Positions 35,387 to 44,743 of a stretch of DNA of 64,000 bases are shown in pieces (positions within the stretch are counted from its first letter, which is position 1; the number at the start of each line of letters is the position of its first letter). Position numbers and translations under genes: made by a program. The stretch spans positions 992,001 to 1,056,000 of the forward strand of contig NZ_LFND01000003.1 in the NCBI RefSeq assembly GCF_001045465.1. The letters are read 5' to 3'. The notes beneath the pieces were generated by a model. That model ran no database searches. It worked only from the letters and a program-made list of their open reading frames with translations, and was not told where the DNA came from. Origin of the DNA: Chryseobacterium angstadtii (GTDB lineage Bacteria; Bacteroidota; Bacteroidia; Flavobacteriales; Weeksellaceae).

Positions 35387-37210
35387 TTAGCTCAGTTTCT
35401 GTATCAAAAGATCCAGACTGTCTTCTTTCTCCAGGTTTAATTTTTGTTTTATCCTGTATCTTGCCATGATAATGCTTTTAGGATCCACACCTAAACGATG
35501 GGCAATTTCTTTGTTGGAAAATCCCATTAATATATAGGTGCAGTGCTTCAGATCCAGCCGGGTAAGTTTGTTATTAGCCTGCTGCTGAAGTCTGTTAAAA
35601 AATTCCGGATGTATGTTCGCCAGGCTGGTTTTTGCATGTTCAAAATCTTCATCTATATGCTGGCCTTCTTTTAATATCCGCTCGATCTGGTTTTTAAGCA
35701 TTCCGCTTTCAGGCTGGTCTGCCAATTTGTTGCGCATCGTCTGTAAAAGTTCATTTTTTTGCTCTACCTGTAAGTTTCCTGCCAATAGTTCTTTTTGTAA
35801 TTTATCCTGTCTTTCTTCTAATAGTTCCTGTTCTGCCTTGAGACGGGCAGATTCCTCCGTTCGGAGTTTTTGTTGCTGAATTGAGGATTTTAAACGGAAA
35901 TGATAAGAACGGAAAAGAAATACTAGAGCAAGCAGTCCTGCGATGATCAGTCCGATGGAAATAAAATTAAGCTTTCTGTTAAAAATAGCCCGCTCCTGCA
36001 GTGTTTCAAGTTCTTTTTCTTTCTTTTCTGCTTCGTATTGCACGCCAAGCCTTTGCACGATAGACAGTTTTGCAGCATTGTATGCTTCCTGTTCGTACTG
36101 CATGTATTGCTTATAATAGTGGAGTGCTTTTTCTGTATTTCCGCTTTTTTCTGCTACGGTTGCCAATCCTTTCATCATGGAAGCTTTTACCCGCATACTG
36201 CTGCCGGCGCTATTTTCTACTTCAGCAAATCCGGCAAGGAAGAGTCTTTCCGCTTCGGCATAATTGCCCTCGGCTATGGCATATTCGCTTAGTATTCCAT
36301 AGCAATTGGCAATTACTTCTTCATGTTTTGTTTTCCGGGCAATAGCTAAAGCATGGTTAATATTCTTTTCGGCTCTGTCTTTATAATCTTTTGGAAAAAA
36401 TTCCCAATAAATGTTGGCTATATTTAAAGCTGCTGCTGCTACATTGATGTGGTTTACAATTCGTTTGGGCTGTAATTGAGAAATTTGAAGCACCTGCTGA
36501 TTGTAGAAAATAGCAGAATCCAGTGATTTTTTTTGGGATGTATCTTTTCTGAAGTTCTGTAAAAATGAAGATGCTGTGGCCAAATAAGCATTGCAGATAA
36601 TATCAGGATCCCGTGATTGAATTGCAGAATTTTGGCTGAGACGGGTATATTTCTTTAAGTTTTCAGGATCTTTTAAATCGGCGTAAATACTGGCTAAATA
36701 ATGATAAACAAGGCTCTCGTAGGCGTATGCTTTTTGGCCGTCAAGCAATTGCAGGGCTTTAAAAAGACTTGCGGTAGCTTTAGCGGTATTGTTAACGGTG
36801 TATTCAAGCCAGCCTTTTCGTAACCATACATATCCGTTAATGACTTTATTTTTAGATTTTTCCGTATAAATTAAAGCGTTATCGATATTTTTTTGAGCCA
36901 AAACAAGACTGTCCCGCTGTACATTTAAATAAGCTAATGTAGCCAGAGCAAAAGCACTGTACTGCCCGTCAGAAAATTGATGACTAAGTTGTAGGGCTTC
37001 GTTGGCAGCATTCAAAGCCGACGGCATATCTGTTTCGTAAAGGTTGCGGCCAAGATGCGAAAGAATCATTGCTTTTTTTTCAGGTTCCAGCTTCGGATTA
37101 CGAAGAAGGCCTTTTAAAGAATCAACAATAATAGATTGTGAACGGACTTGATGGAGCCCGGCGAGAAATAAGAACAGGGTAATTATGAACTTTATATTAT
37201 ATTTCATCAT
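35387..37210 (-). CDS. Membrane-anchored TPR regulator with LuxR-type DNA-binding domain
   Basis: A 607-residue protein. After a signal peptide (about 1-25) come tetratricopeptide-like helical repeats over about residues 40-390, one membrane helix around 420-438, a long coiled coil (440-530), and a C-terminal LuxR-like helix-turn-helix with GFSNKEIAHRLGVDPKSIIMARYRIKQ split by its turn. The TPR part should face the periplasm and the DNA-binding part the cytosol, a design common in Bacteroidota. The start at 37210 gives a clean signal peptide; a longer frame adds 27 non-hydrophobic residues. It is divergent from two lipocalin-like genes it may control. Confidence 0.82.
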   Translation of the reverse strand: MMKYNIKFIITLFLFLAGLHQVRSQSIIVDSLKGLLRNPKLEPEKKAMILSHLGRNLYETDMPSALNAANEALQLSHQFSDGQYSAFALATLAYLNVQRDSLVLAQKNIDNALIYTEKSKNKVINGYVWLRKGWLEYTVNNTAKATASLFKALQLLDGQKAYAYESLVYHYLASIYADLKDPENLKKYTRLSQNSAIQSRDPDIICNAYLATASSFLQNFRKDTSQKKSLDSAIFYNQQVLQISQLQPKRIVNHINVAAAALNIANIYWEFFPKDYKDRAEKNINHALAIARKTKHEEVIANCYGILSEYAIAEGNYAEAERLFLAGFAEVENSAGSSMRVKASMMKGLATVAEKSGNTEKALHYYKQYMQYEQEAYNAAKLSIVQRLGVQYEAEKKEKELETLQERAIFNRKLNFISIGLIIAGLLALVFLFRSYHFRLKSSIQQQKLRTEESARLKAEQELLEERQDKLQKELLAGNLQVEQKNELLQTMRNKLADQPESGMLKNQIERILKEGQHIDEDFEHAKTSLANIHPEFFNRLQQQANNKLTRLDLKHCTYILMGFSNKEIAHRLGVDPKSIIMARYRIKQKLNLEKEDSLDLLIQKLS

Positions 37211-37342
37211 ACGGGTGGTTGATATAATGGGGCCAGAAAGCTCAAAGAGGAAAGTTGTATCCTTGTTAAGGATTATTCTCTTCATCTTCATTTCCTTAAC
37301 CCAAATCCAGGTTAAATATGAATTTCATAATGCTGAATACAA

Positions 37343-37350
37343 CAAAAGTA
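37343..37350 (-). promoter_or_regulatory. -7 element of the TPR-LuxR regulator gene
   Basis: TACTTTTG on the minus strand. The leader to the start at 37210 would be about 125 bases. The -33 match is weak. Confidence 0.45.
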
Positions 37351-37448
37351 CAATTTGTCATCTAATTACAGGTATATTTCCTGAACTGATGTAAACAGAG
37401 CTGTAGATAAAAGTGAGCCTGTATATACTTTATAAATCGGTTTTCTGC

Positions 37449-37470
37449 TTTTGTAGATGTTTTGTAGATG
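37449..37470. repeat. Two tandem 11-bp repeats TTTTGTAGATG
   Basis: Two perfect adjacent copies in the 413-base gap between the regulator and the first lipocalin gene. Their spacing of about one helical turn would suit a regulator binding on one face of DNA. The rest of the gap shows no gene. Confidence 0.6.
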
Positions 37471-37623
37471 TCTTTTTGTTGGAAAATCTGCACATCGGAC
37501 AGCATCTTTGTAATAGAGGTTGCTGAGCCAAATTCAGTGTTCTTTCTCCAATTCTCAGTATCAAAACGACTGTTTCTGTTTTCTCTAATGCTTACATCAA
37601 TACTTATTTTAAAATTTAATGAT

Positions 37624-38031
37624 ATGAAAAAAACAATATTAATCCTGCTTACCCTACTATCAGTTTTAATTGTAACGGGTTGCTCAAAAGACGATCCTGC
37701 AGAAATACCTCCACAGGAAAGAATACTGGGTAAATGGAAATTTATTTCGGTAGTGACTGAAACCATCAGACCATCCAAGCCTGTTGAAATTACGACTGAA
37801 CAAGGTGCGGAAGGCGATTATTTTGATTTTCGTAATGATGGAAATCTGTATTATGCTTTAGGAGGAAATGAAGAGGAGATAGAGGCTTACAGCATTGAAA
37901 ACGGAAATATACTTAAAATCGAGGGTACTATTTCTACGATAAAAGAACTTACCCAGCAAAAACTGGTTTTTGAATTTGTAAAAGAAAATGCCAATTATAC
38001 AAGAAAGCAAACCTATAATCTGAGTAAATAA
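37624..38031 (+). CDS. Lipocalin-like lipoprotein 1
   Basis: A 135-residue lipoprotein with lipobox VTGC (Cys about residue 20). The mature part begins with RILGKWKFISV, the short G-x-W motif that opens lipocalin-like domains in Bacteroidota, and continues with strands such as YFDFRNDGNLYY and LVFEFVKENANYTRKQTY. It is probably a small beta-barrel at the envelope, ligand unknown. The start at 37624 gives the signal peptide; the open frame reaches further upstream without a plausible start. A homologous gene follows after 18 bases. Confidence 0.78.
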   Translation: MKKTILILLTLLSVLIVTGCSKDDPAEIPPQERILGKWKFISVVTETIRPSKPVEITTEQGAEGDYFDFRNDGNLYYALGGNEEEIEAYSIENGNILKIEGTISTIKELTQQKLVFEFVKENANYTRKQTYNLSK

Positions 38032-38049
38032 TACCAACACACAAAATGA

Positions 38050-38481
38050 ATGGATATGAAAACACATCAATTATTACCAATATTCATCCTGCTGATAATC
38101 ATTTTAATAAGTACTGCGGGATGCCGGACAAGCAGTTCTGAAGATGACGAAAACAATGCGGTTGCCGCCATGCAGCAAAAAGTTCTGGGCCGCTGGAACT
38201 TAGTGAAATTTACAGAAGAAACAACAGTGGGCAACCAACCTCCTGAAGTCATCAACAACAATCCTCAAAACATTTATTTTGAATTTTTATCCAATGGAAA
38301 AGTGAGAACAAATGCAGAAGGGGAAGAAGAGTATTCTTACGAAGTGAAAGTAAACAATACCATGATTCTGTGGCAAAAGGAACAGAAAATCCTGGAACTG
38401 ACCAATAATAAATTTACATTCAGTAATAGCGCCACTGAAGGGAATACTACTTATAAACAAACCTATTTCTTAACCCGCTAG
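38050..38481 (+). CDS. Lipocalin-like lipoprotein 2
   Basis: A 143-residue relative of the preceding gene: signal peptide with lipobox STAGC, a polar linker rich in S, E and D, then VLGRWNLVKF at about residue 45 and a closing TYKQTYFLTR that matches the end of copy 1. The two probably arose by tandem duplication and are co-transcribed. An alternative ATG lies two codons downstream (38056). Function unknown, presumably the same class as copy 1. Confidence 0.75.
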   Translation: MDMKTHQLLPIFILLIIILISTAGCRTSSSEDDENNAVAAMQQKVLGRWNLVKFTEETTVGNQPPEVINNNPQNIYFEFLSNGKVRTNAEGEEEYSYEVKVNNTMILWQKEQKILELTNNKFTFSNSATEGNTTYKQTYFLTR

Positions 38482-38548
38482 TGAAAACTATTTTTTGAGG
38501 TTGTAACCTCTCTTGGTTATGGGGCGTTTTTCAACTAAAAATAGACGA

Positions 38549-39673
38549 ATGAAAAATAAAACCTTCCTGCTGTTGTTCCTGCTTTATTCCTTTGTGGCAT
38601 TGGCTCAGCCTGCACAAAAGACAGCAGAACGTACAAAGTGGACAGAAGAATCCATCAAATCGAATATGTCTTCCAGACCGTTTAATCCGATAGAAGGGAT
38701 TTATAAAAGTTATCAGCGTGATGGTATGCCGCATTACAAAATAGGAATTATAAAAGATGGACCTGTATATAAAGCCATTATTCTGGAAACGGAAGTATCC
38801 GGTTGGAAACCGGGTGAAGTTAAAGCCGTTTTTGAACCCGGCGCTACAAAAGGACTGTATTCCACCAAATGGTACATGAGCGATAAAACGCTTTATGAAA
38901 CCTTTTCGAATGTAGATCTGGAAAGCGAGACTATCCTTTCAATAGAGCTGAAAGACACAAAAACATTGCAGAAACGCGTCGATTATTTCATTAAGACATA
39001 TCCTGTTGCCGGAAATGACACTATTTTTAAAAAAGATAATTCGATAGCATCAGGAAGTGGATTTTTTTTAACCACAAGCGGTATCATTGCCACCAATGCC
39101 CATGTTGTACAGGGAGCATCTGATATTGAGGTGACGGTAAACGGTCAATCAGGTGTATCTACATACAAAGCAAAGCTGTTGACAATAGATTCTCCCAATG
39201 ACGTAGCCTTACTGAAAATAACTGACAGCCAATTCAAAGGCGTGGAAGCTATTCCATACAGCATTATAGAGAGTCAGGAAATTGGTTCCCGGGTTTTTAC
39301 GCTGGGGTATCCTTTAAATGATATTATGGGAAGTAATTATAAGGTTACCGATGGCATTATCAGTGCCACATCCGGTATTGCTGATGATGGGCGGTATTAT
39401 CAGATCTCAGTGCCTTTGCAGCCCGGAAATAGCGGCGGCCCGCTCTTCAATAAAGACGGAAATGTAGCAGGGATAACAACCGCCAAATTAAAAGCGGCCG
39501 GAACAAAAACAGAAAATGTGAATTATGCTTTAAAATCTTCCTATTTACTCAATTTATACAAAAAAGTTTCAAAAGCGGAAGGAATATTGCCTTCCTCCAG
39601 ACTTTCAGGAAAAGAACTGCAGGATCAGGTCAAAGTATTAAAAAATTACGTATGTTTAATAAAAATATATTAA
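38549..39673 (+). CDS. Exported trypsin-like (S1C) serine protease
   Basis: A 374-residue protein with a signal peptide ending VALAQP. Residues 20-165 are an N-terminal region of unknown fold (EGIYKSYQRDG, KWYMSDKTLYETF). The protease part follows with the catalytic triad visible in IIATNAHVVQGA (His), SPNDVALLKI (Asp) and PGNSGGPLFN (Ser), as in DegP/HtrA enzymes. No PDZ domain is present, and the C-terminus is short. It should act in the periplasm or at the surface. It lies 67 bases after the lipocalin pair and might be part of the same transcript. Confidence 0.85.
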   Translation: MKNKTFLLLFLLYSFVALAQPAQKTAERTKWTEESIKSNMSSRPFNPIEGIYKSYQRDGMPHYKIGIIKDGPVYKAIILETEVSGWKPGEVKAVFEPGATKGLYSTKWYMSDKTLYETFSNVDLESETILSIELKDTKTLQKRVDYFIKTYPVAGNDTIFKKDNSIASGSGFFLTTSGIIATNAHVVQGASDIEVTVNGQSGVSTYKAKLLTIDSPNDVALLKITDSQFKGVEAIPYSIIESQEIGSRVFTLGYPLNDIMGSNYKVTDGIISATSGIADDGRYYQISVPLQPGNSGGPLFNKDGNVAGITTAKLKAAGTKTENVNYALKSSYLLNLYKKVSKAEGILPSSRLSGKELQDQVKVLKNYVCLIKIY

Positions 39674-39752
39674 GAAAGCACCGGAAAATAATGATATTGA
39701 AGAGACTTATTTATGCTTTAATAATCAGGTGAAGGTGGGAGTAATTGAATAA

Positions 39753-40394
39753 ATGTGGTACCATAAATTTACTTTTTTTGATAAACAGACCGGATTGTCA
39801 GTTCTTCCGGAAGATCATTACTTTTCCGGATCTTTAACGGAAGAGGAAGTAAAACTTTACTCTGAATTTCTGGAATTTAAAGATAAAACCACTCTTCATG
39901 CTTTTCATTTGCCTTTAGAATTCCTGCAGCTGTTACAGTATTCAAACGGTGGAGGTATTATTAACGGACAACGCGAATTCGGCTTCTTTTCTTTACAGGA
40001 AATACGGTATTATTATCTGGCTTATGGATTTATAAAATGGGCACCGCTTCTTTTACCGGTTGCATTAAATGGCGGAGGCAAATTTTACGCTTATGATTTC
40101 AGGGATTTGAAAAATTTGAAGATCGTTGCGGTCAGCAGTGGAGATTTATCCTATGAAAATATGGCTTATCTCGGCGGAAGCCTTGAAGAAGTATTAAGCA
40201 AAACCGGGAATATTGAGGATGAACTGGATCAATTGTACCCATCCACGGAACCTTCGGAAAAAACAAAGAGGAGAATAGAGATTAATAAAGAATTGAATGT
40301 TCTTAAAGAGGAGAAGAGCAAAGGAAAAATTGAATTAAAACTTTATCTTCAAATAAAGAGAAAGCTTGAAGATGAAATAAATCAAATAAAATAA
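39753..40394 (+). CDS. SMI1/KNR4 (SUKH) family protein
   Basis: A 213-residue cytosolic protein. The first 150 residues fit the SUKH fold: FHLPLEFLQLLQYSNGGGIIN near residue 50 is the family's conserved block, followed by FGFFSLQEI and a later VAVSSGDLSYENMAYLGGSLEEVL. The C-terminal 50 residues form a charged coiled coil (EKTKRRIEINKELNVLKEEK). SUKH proteins commonly serve as immunity proteins against polymorphic toxins in bacteria. No toxin gene is adjacent, so it may be an orphan immunity protein or have another role. Confidence 0.75.
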   Translation: MWYHKFTFFDKQTGLSVLPEDHYFSGSLTEEEVKLYSEFLEFKDKTTLHAFHLPLEFLQLLQYSNGGGIINGQREFGFFSLQEIRYYYLAYGFIKWAPLLLPVALNGGGKFYAYDFRDLKNLKIVAVSSGDLSYENMAYLGGSLEEVLSKTGNIEDELDQLYPSTEPSEKTKRRIEINKELNVLKEEKSKGKIELKLYLQIKRKLEDEINQIK

Positions 40395-40534
40395 CGAACT
40401 CTTTTGAAGACAACAAATCCCCGAATATTTCCTTGAGCACCTTAAACATTTGGTGTTTTCAAATTCTATAAAAATTTAACTAAAATTAAACCCGAATAAG
40501 AACTTTACAGCTTATACAATTCCATAAATTTCCG

Positions 40535-40542
40535 TAATTTTG
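40535..40542 (+). promoter_or_regulatory. -7 element of uvrA
   Basis: TAATTTTG 35 bases before the ATG at 40578; no convincing TTTG at the right distance, and no LexA-like palindrome noticed. Confidence 0.5.
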
Positions 40543-40577
40543 CACATCGTGATTTTCAGGCAGAGTCACTCCAAATT

Positions 40578-43409
40578 ATGAGTAAATCAACAGAATATAT
40601 AGAAGTTTACGGTGCACGTGAGCATAACCTTAAAAATATTAATGTCAAGATCCCGCGTAATGAGCTGGTAGTCATTACCGGACTTTCCGGAAGCGGAAAA
40701 TCTTCGCTGGCCTTTGATACCATTTTTGCGGAAGGACAGCGTCGTTATATCGAAACATTTTCTGCATATGCCCGTCAGTTTTTAGGAGGTTTGGAACGTC
40801 CTGATGTAGACAAAATTGAAGGACTTTCTCCCGTGATTGCCATTGAGCAGAAAACCACCAACAAAAATCCGCGTTCTACAGTTGGAACCGTTACCGAACT
40901 CTACGATTACCTACGTCTTTTATATGCAAGAGTTTCCGATGCTTACTCCCTGTCTACCGGAAAAAGGCTGGTAAGCTATACGGAAGATCAGATCCTTGAA
41001 ACCATTAAGGAAAATTATAAAGGGGAAAAAATAATGCTTCTTGCTCCCGTAGTACGTTCTCGAAAAGGACATTATCATGAGCTTTTCGTGCAGATGGCCA
41101 AGAAAGGATACGGACAGGCAAGAATTGATGGAGAGTTGCAGGATATAGAATACGATCTGAAACTTGACCGTTACAAAACCCATGACATTGATATTGTGAT
41201 TGACCGCTGGATTATCGGGGAAAATGCCTCGGAAACCAGAATGGAAAAATCCTTGCGTACCGCAATGGAAATGGGTGAGGGGATTATAGGAATTCAGAAA
41301 CTGGGCGGTACCGATATTGAATACTTCTCTAAAAATCTGATGGATGCCGAAACAGGACATTCATTGGCGCTTCCTGAACCAAACACCTTCTCTTTCAACT
41401 CTCCGAAAGGAAGCTGTCCGGACTGTAAGGGATTAGGAACCATTAAAAAGATCAATACTGATTATTTTATTGAAAATCCTAAGCTTTCCATTAACCAGGG
41501 AGGTTTATTGCCGCTGGAGGACATTAAATCCAACAAATGGATCCTGTCTCAGATTAAAAACATTCTTGAGATCTTCGGACTGGGAATGTCAACACCTATG
41601 CAGGATATTCCCGAAGAGGCATTAGACTATATTTACAACGGATGTCATAAAGAATTCAACAAAGACCTGAAATATGCAGGGATTACCAAAAAGATAAAAA
41701 TAAGCTTTGATGGTCTGATCACTTTTATGGAAGAGATCATTGAGGAAAGGGAATCTTATGAAGCGGTATTGCTGGAAAGACATTTCACAACGGAGGAAAC
41801 CTGTCCGGAATGTGGCGGAACCCGTCTGCAGTCTTCAAGTTTAAGCTTTAAAATAGATGGAAAGAATATTGCTGAGGTAAATGCTTTGAGTTTATCCGAT
41901 TTGAAAGAATGGTTATCGGATGTTAAAGATAAATTCTCGGAGAAAAATAAAATCATCGCCTACGAAATCTTAAAGGAAATCGAAACAAGACTTCAGTTCC
42001 TTCTGGATGTTGGTTTGGATTATCTGAGTTTAAGCAGAAGTTCCAAAACGCTTTCGGGTGGAGAATCACAGAGGATTCGTCTGGCTACACAGATCGGGTC
42101 GCAGCTTGTGAATGTGTTGTATATTCTGGATGAGCCAAGTATAGGACTTCACCAAAGAGATAATGAAAGACTGATCAACTCATTGAAGAACCTCAGAGAC
42201 ATCGGAAATTCTGTACTTGTGGTAGAGCATGATAAAGATATGATCCTGGAAGCCGATGAGGTTTTGGATATCGGCCCGAGAGCCGGAAAATTCGGAGGAG
42301 AAATACTGTGGCAGGGAAAACCGAAAGATCTTTTAAAAGCAGATACCATTACGGCTCAGTATATCAATGGAGACAGAAAAATTGAAGTTCCTGCAGAAAG
42401 GAGAGCAGGAAGTGGTAAAAATATCCTGTTGAAAGGAGCTACGGGAAATAACCTTAAAAATGTTACACTTGATATTCCATTAGGAAAATTAGTGGTGGTA
42501 ACTGGGATTTCAGGAAGCGGAAAATCTTCCCTGATCAACGGAACTTTATACCCAATCTTAAATAAACATTTCTACAGAGCGGTCCAGGAGCCTCTTCCGT
42601 ACAAGAAGATCGAAGGGCTGGATAATATTGATAAAATTGTAGATGTAGATCAGACTCCGATTGGAAGAACACCCCGTTCAAATCCTGCAACCTATACGGG
42701 AATGTTTACGGATATCAGAAATCTTTTTGCTGAGCTTCCGGAAAGTAAAATCCGTGGTTATAAGCCAGGAAGATTCTCTTTTAACGTAAAAGGAGGAAGA
42801 TGTGAAACCTGTCAGGGTGGAGGATTGAAAGTTATTGAAATGAACTTCCTTCCGGATGTATATGTTCACTGTGAAACCTGCAACGGAAAACGTTTCAACA
42901 GAGAAACCCTCGAAGTACGCTACAAAGGAAAATCTATTTCCGATGTACTGGATATGACCATCGATGAAGCGGTAGATTTCTTCCAGCCGATTCCTAAGAT
43001 TTTTGCAAAAGTGAAAACCCTTCAGGATGTAGGATTGGGATATATTACGCTTGGACAGCAGTCGACAACACTTTCAGGAGGTGAAGCACAGCGTATCAAG
43101 CTTGCAACAGAACTTTCGAAAAGACAGACCGGAAATACGCTTTATATCCTGGATGAACCCACAACAGGCCTTCACTTTGAGGATGTAAAAATTTTAATGG
43201 ATGCCATTAATCAGCTGGTGGAATTAGGCAACTCATTCATTATCATTGAGCACAATATGGATGTCATCAAACTTGCAGACCATATTATTGATGTAGGACC
43301 TGAAGGTGGAAAGCATGGCGGACAGATCGTTGCTCAGGGGACTCCTGAAGAGATCGTGAAATCTAAGAAAAGCTTGACCGGGAAATTTCTGAAGAGAGAA
43401 TTGGAATAA
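40578..43409 (+). CDS. uvrA: Excinuclease ABC subunit UvrA
   Basis: The damage-recognition ATPase of nucleotide excision repair, 943 residues. Two ABC modules are complete: Walker [10 protein letters not shown] (about 35) with [12 protein letters not shown] and [13 protein letters not shown], and GISGSGKSS (about 642) with [12 protein letters not shown] and [13 protein letters not shown]. Zinc-binding cysteine pairs appear in CPDCKG/CPECGG and in [16 protein letters not shown]. The length matches the family. It is transcribed alone and ends at a strong terminator. Confidence 0.97.
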   Translation: MSKSTEYIEVYGAREHNLKNINVKIPRNELVVITGLSGSGKSSLAFDTIFAEGQRRYIETFSAYARQFLGGLERPDVDKIEGLSPVIAIEQKTTNKNPRSTVGTVTELYDYLRLLYARVSDAYSLSTGKRLVSYTEDQILETIKENYKGEKIMLLAPVVRSRKGHYHELFVQMAKKGYGQARIDGELQDIEYDLKLDRYKTHDIDIVIDRWIIGENASETRMEKSLRTAMEMGEGIIGIQKLGGTDIEYFSKNLMDAETGHSLALPEPNTFSFNSPKGSCPDCKGLGTIKKINTDYFIENPKLSINQGGLLPLEDIKSNKWILSQIKNILEIFGLGMSTPMQDIPEEALDYIYNGCHKEFNKDLKYAGITKKIKISFDGLITFMEEIIEERESYEAVLLERHFTTEETCPECGGTRLQSSSLSFKIDGKNIAEVNALSLSDLKEWLSDVKDKFSEKNKIIAYEILKEIETRLQFLLDVGLDYLSLSRSSKTLSGGESQRIRLATQIGSQLVNVLYILDEPSIGLHQRDNERLINSLKNLRDIGNSVLVVEHDKDMILEADEVLDIGPRAGKFGGEILWQGKPKDLLKADTITAQYINGDRKIEVPAERRAGSGKNILLKGATGNNLKNVTLDIPLGKLVVVTGISGSGKSSLINGTLYPILNKHFYRAVQEPLPYKKIEGLDNIDKIVDVDQTPIGRTPRSNPATYTGMFTDIRNLFAELPESKIRGYKPGRFSFNVKGGRCETCQGGGLKVIEMNFLPDVYVHCETCNGKRFNRETLEVRYKGKSISDVLDMTIDEAVDFFQPIPKIFAKVKTLQDVGLGYITLGQQSTTLSGGEAQRIKLATELSKRQTGNTLYILDEPTTGLHFEDVKILMDAINQLVELGNSFIIIEHNMDVIKLADHIIDVGPEGGKHGGQIVAQGTPEEIVKSKKSLTGKFLKRELE

Positions 43410-43428
43410 GAAATTGAATTAAAATAGA

Positions 43429-43458
43429 AAAGCCACAACATAGATTGTGGCTTTTTTT
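43429..43458. terminator. Terminator between uvrA and the DUF7079-like gene
   Basis: A perfect AAAGCCACAA/TTGTGGCTTT stem around CATAGA with T residues on the + side; it also touches the end of the convergent gene. Confidence 0.9.
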
Positions 43459-43837
43459 ATTTTTCCCGGATTTCATGATAAATACTTTCCAGCCGGACCC
43501 AATAATCTTCCTGCATCCAGCCATATTTTTTGTACTGAATATCAACTACCGTATTATCAATGCTGCTTTTTGCTTCAAGACGTGTGGTAATAACTTCCAC
43601 GAGCCATTTCTCATTGAAACCCGCCCATTCTCCCGCAGGCTGCAACAGATTGATCTGAAGGACTGGAAAGACTTCATAGATATTGATATTTTTTATTTCC
43701 TCAAAAGTATATGGGCTTTCCAGAATGGTTCTTGCGATGTATCGAAAATCAGAATCCTGAAGTTCCGTATCCAGATAGAAATCAGAAAGAGCGATCCAGA
43801 TAGGGGTTCGCTCTTTGATATTGATAGGTTTTATCAT
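43457..43837 (-). CDS. DUF7079-like small protein, candidate immunity protein
   Basis: A 126-residue soluble protein without signal peptide. The opening RTPIWIALSDFYLDTEL and the central NLLQPAGEWAGFNEKWLVEVI resemble the DUF7079 family as I recall it. It is the second gene of a two-gene minus-strand unit, starting 33 bases after the end of a gene that looks like a cysteine-peptidase-type effector. Order, size and the lack of export signals fit an immunity protein, but nothing visible proves it. Confidence 0.6.
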   Translation of the reverse strand: MIKPINIKERTPIWIALSDFYLDTELQDSDFRYIARTILESPYTFEEIKNINIYEVFPVLQINLLQPAGEWAGFNEKWLVEVITTRLEAKSSIDNTVVDIQYKKYGWMQEDYWVRLESIYHEIREK

Positions 43838-43870
43838 TTTTTAATTGATTTGAGAGTGCCTCACATCTGT

Positions 43871-44350
43871 TTATAAAGAAGAGATGTAAACCTCTATTTT
43901 TGTCCCGTCGTAGTTGAAGGTTCCGTCTTCATTCTTTTTACCCAGAACCCATTTCATATCCACAGGAATAGACCATGCCGGGCCCAGTGAAAATCCATTC
44001 ACGGATCTGATCTCCGCACCGTTTCCGGTAGTGACTGCCGAGTGGAACCAGGTTTTATCTCTTACTCTGTAAAAACCGATTGCTTTTCCTTTGGGAATAA
44101 TAGCATATCCATCCCACTTGTCGCCCGCGGGATAGTTGAATTTATTGAGCCATCCCTGGGCACGGAACTGTACAAGTTCATCAGGAGATATCGCTGCCCC
44201 TCTCATATACAGGGCATAAGCTACCACATCGTGACATACGCCTTTGTTGTAATTGCCCATCTCGTCCTGACCGGAAAGCAGACCATTGGATATCAATGAT
44301 TTTTTTGCTGGTTCGAATTGCCCGACCTGGGCGCCTTTTGGTGTGATCAT
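43871..44350 (-). CDS. Unrecognised protein with Cys-His peptidase-like pattern, candidate effector
   Basis: A 159-residue protein with no signal peptide. I do not recognise a family. GVCHDVVAYALYMRG places Cys39 at the start of a predicted helix, and TWFHSAVTTGNG places His103 at the start of a strand, followed by an R-S-V-N segment. This order and spacing resemble papain/NlpC-fold cysteine peptidases and amidases. The short N-terminus with ITPKGAQVGQFEPA has no known delivery marker. It is followed by a small DUF7079-like gene. An effector of an antagonistic system is a reasonable guess; a housekeeping hydrolase is the alternative. Confidence 0.5.
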   Translation of the reverse strand: MITPKGAQVGQFEPAKKSLISNGLLSGQDEMGNYNKGVCHDVVAYALYMRGAAISPDELVQFRAQGWLNKFNYPAGDKWDGYAIIPKGKAIGFYRVRDKTWFHSAVTTGNGAEIRSVNGFSLGPAWSIPVDMKWVLGKKNEDGTFNYDGTKIEVYISSL

Positions 44351-44558
44351 TTTAATATTTTTTAGTGATTAAGTGTGTGATGTTTTGGTATTTAAAGATA
44401 TAAAATAAATTTTAAACCGAATTTAATCCCGATGTATGGCTGTTGAATGGTTGAATTTCTCCCAAGAGATCTATTAATAATGAAAATTTTAAATATTAAG
44501 TTGTAATAAATGAAGCGTGAATCCGTTATAAATTCACCAAACATAAAATTAAAACGAT

Positions 44559-44693
44559 ATGAAAAATTTAAAAAGATTGGCAAAAGCCGATTTGAAATCT
44601 GTTTACGGAGGAGAACCAAAGAAATACTGCGTATACTGCGAAAGACTGAATAAGGTAGTATGCAGTGAGATTCCAATCGCTCAGTGTCCTTAA
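44559..44693 (+). CDS. Bacteriocin-like peptide with double-glycine leader
   Basis: A 44-residue open frame. MKNLKRLAKADLKSVYGG (1-18) has the form of a double-glycine leader, as seen in the small bacteriocin-like peptides annotated in Chryseobacterium. Cleavage after Gly18 would release a 26-residue core with cysteines 24, 27, 35 and 43, spaced CX2CX7CX7C. It should be exported by a peptidase-containing ABC transporter, but none is encoded in this window. It has its own terminator. Its activity (toxin, signal or other) is unknown. Confidence 0.7.
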   Translation: MKNLKRLAKADLKSVYGGEPKKYCVYCERLNKVVCSEIPIAQCP

Positions 44694-44699
44694 AAAAAT

Positions 44700-44730
44700 T
44701 AAAGCTGCTCATCGGGCAGCTTTTTTTTAT
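44700..44730 (+). terminator. Terminator of the GG-leader peptide gene
   Basis: AAAGCTGC and GCAGCTTT arms around TCATCGG, followed by a T run of eight. Confidence 0.9.
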
Positions 44731-44743
44731 GATATCAATTGAA

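Noticed and set aside
39674..39752. An open stretch after the trypsin-like protease that ends just before the SUKH gene
   Set aside because: It is about 30 codons without a start codon and in a different frame; a frameshifted protease tail is possible but not supported.
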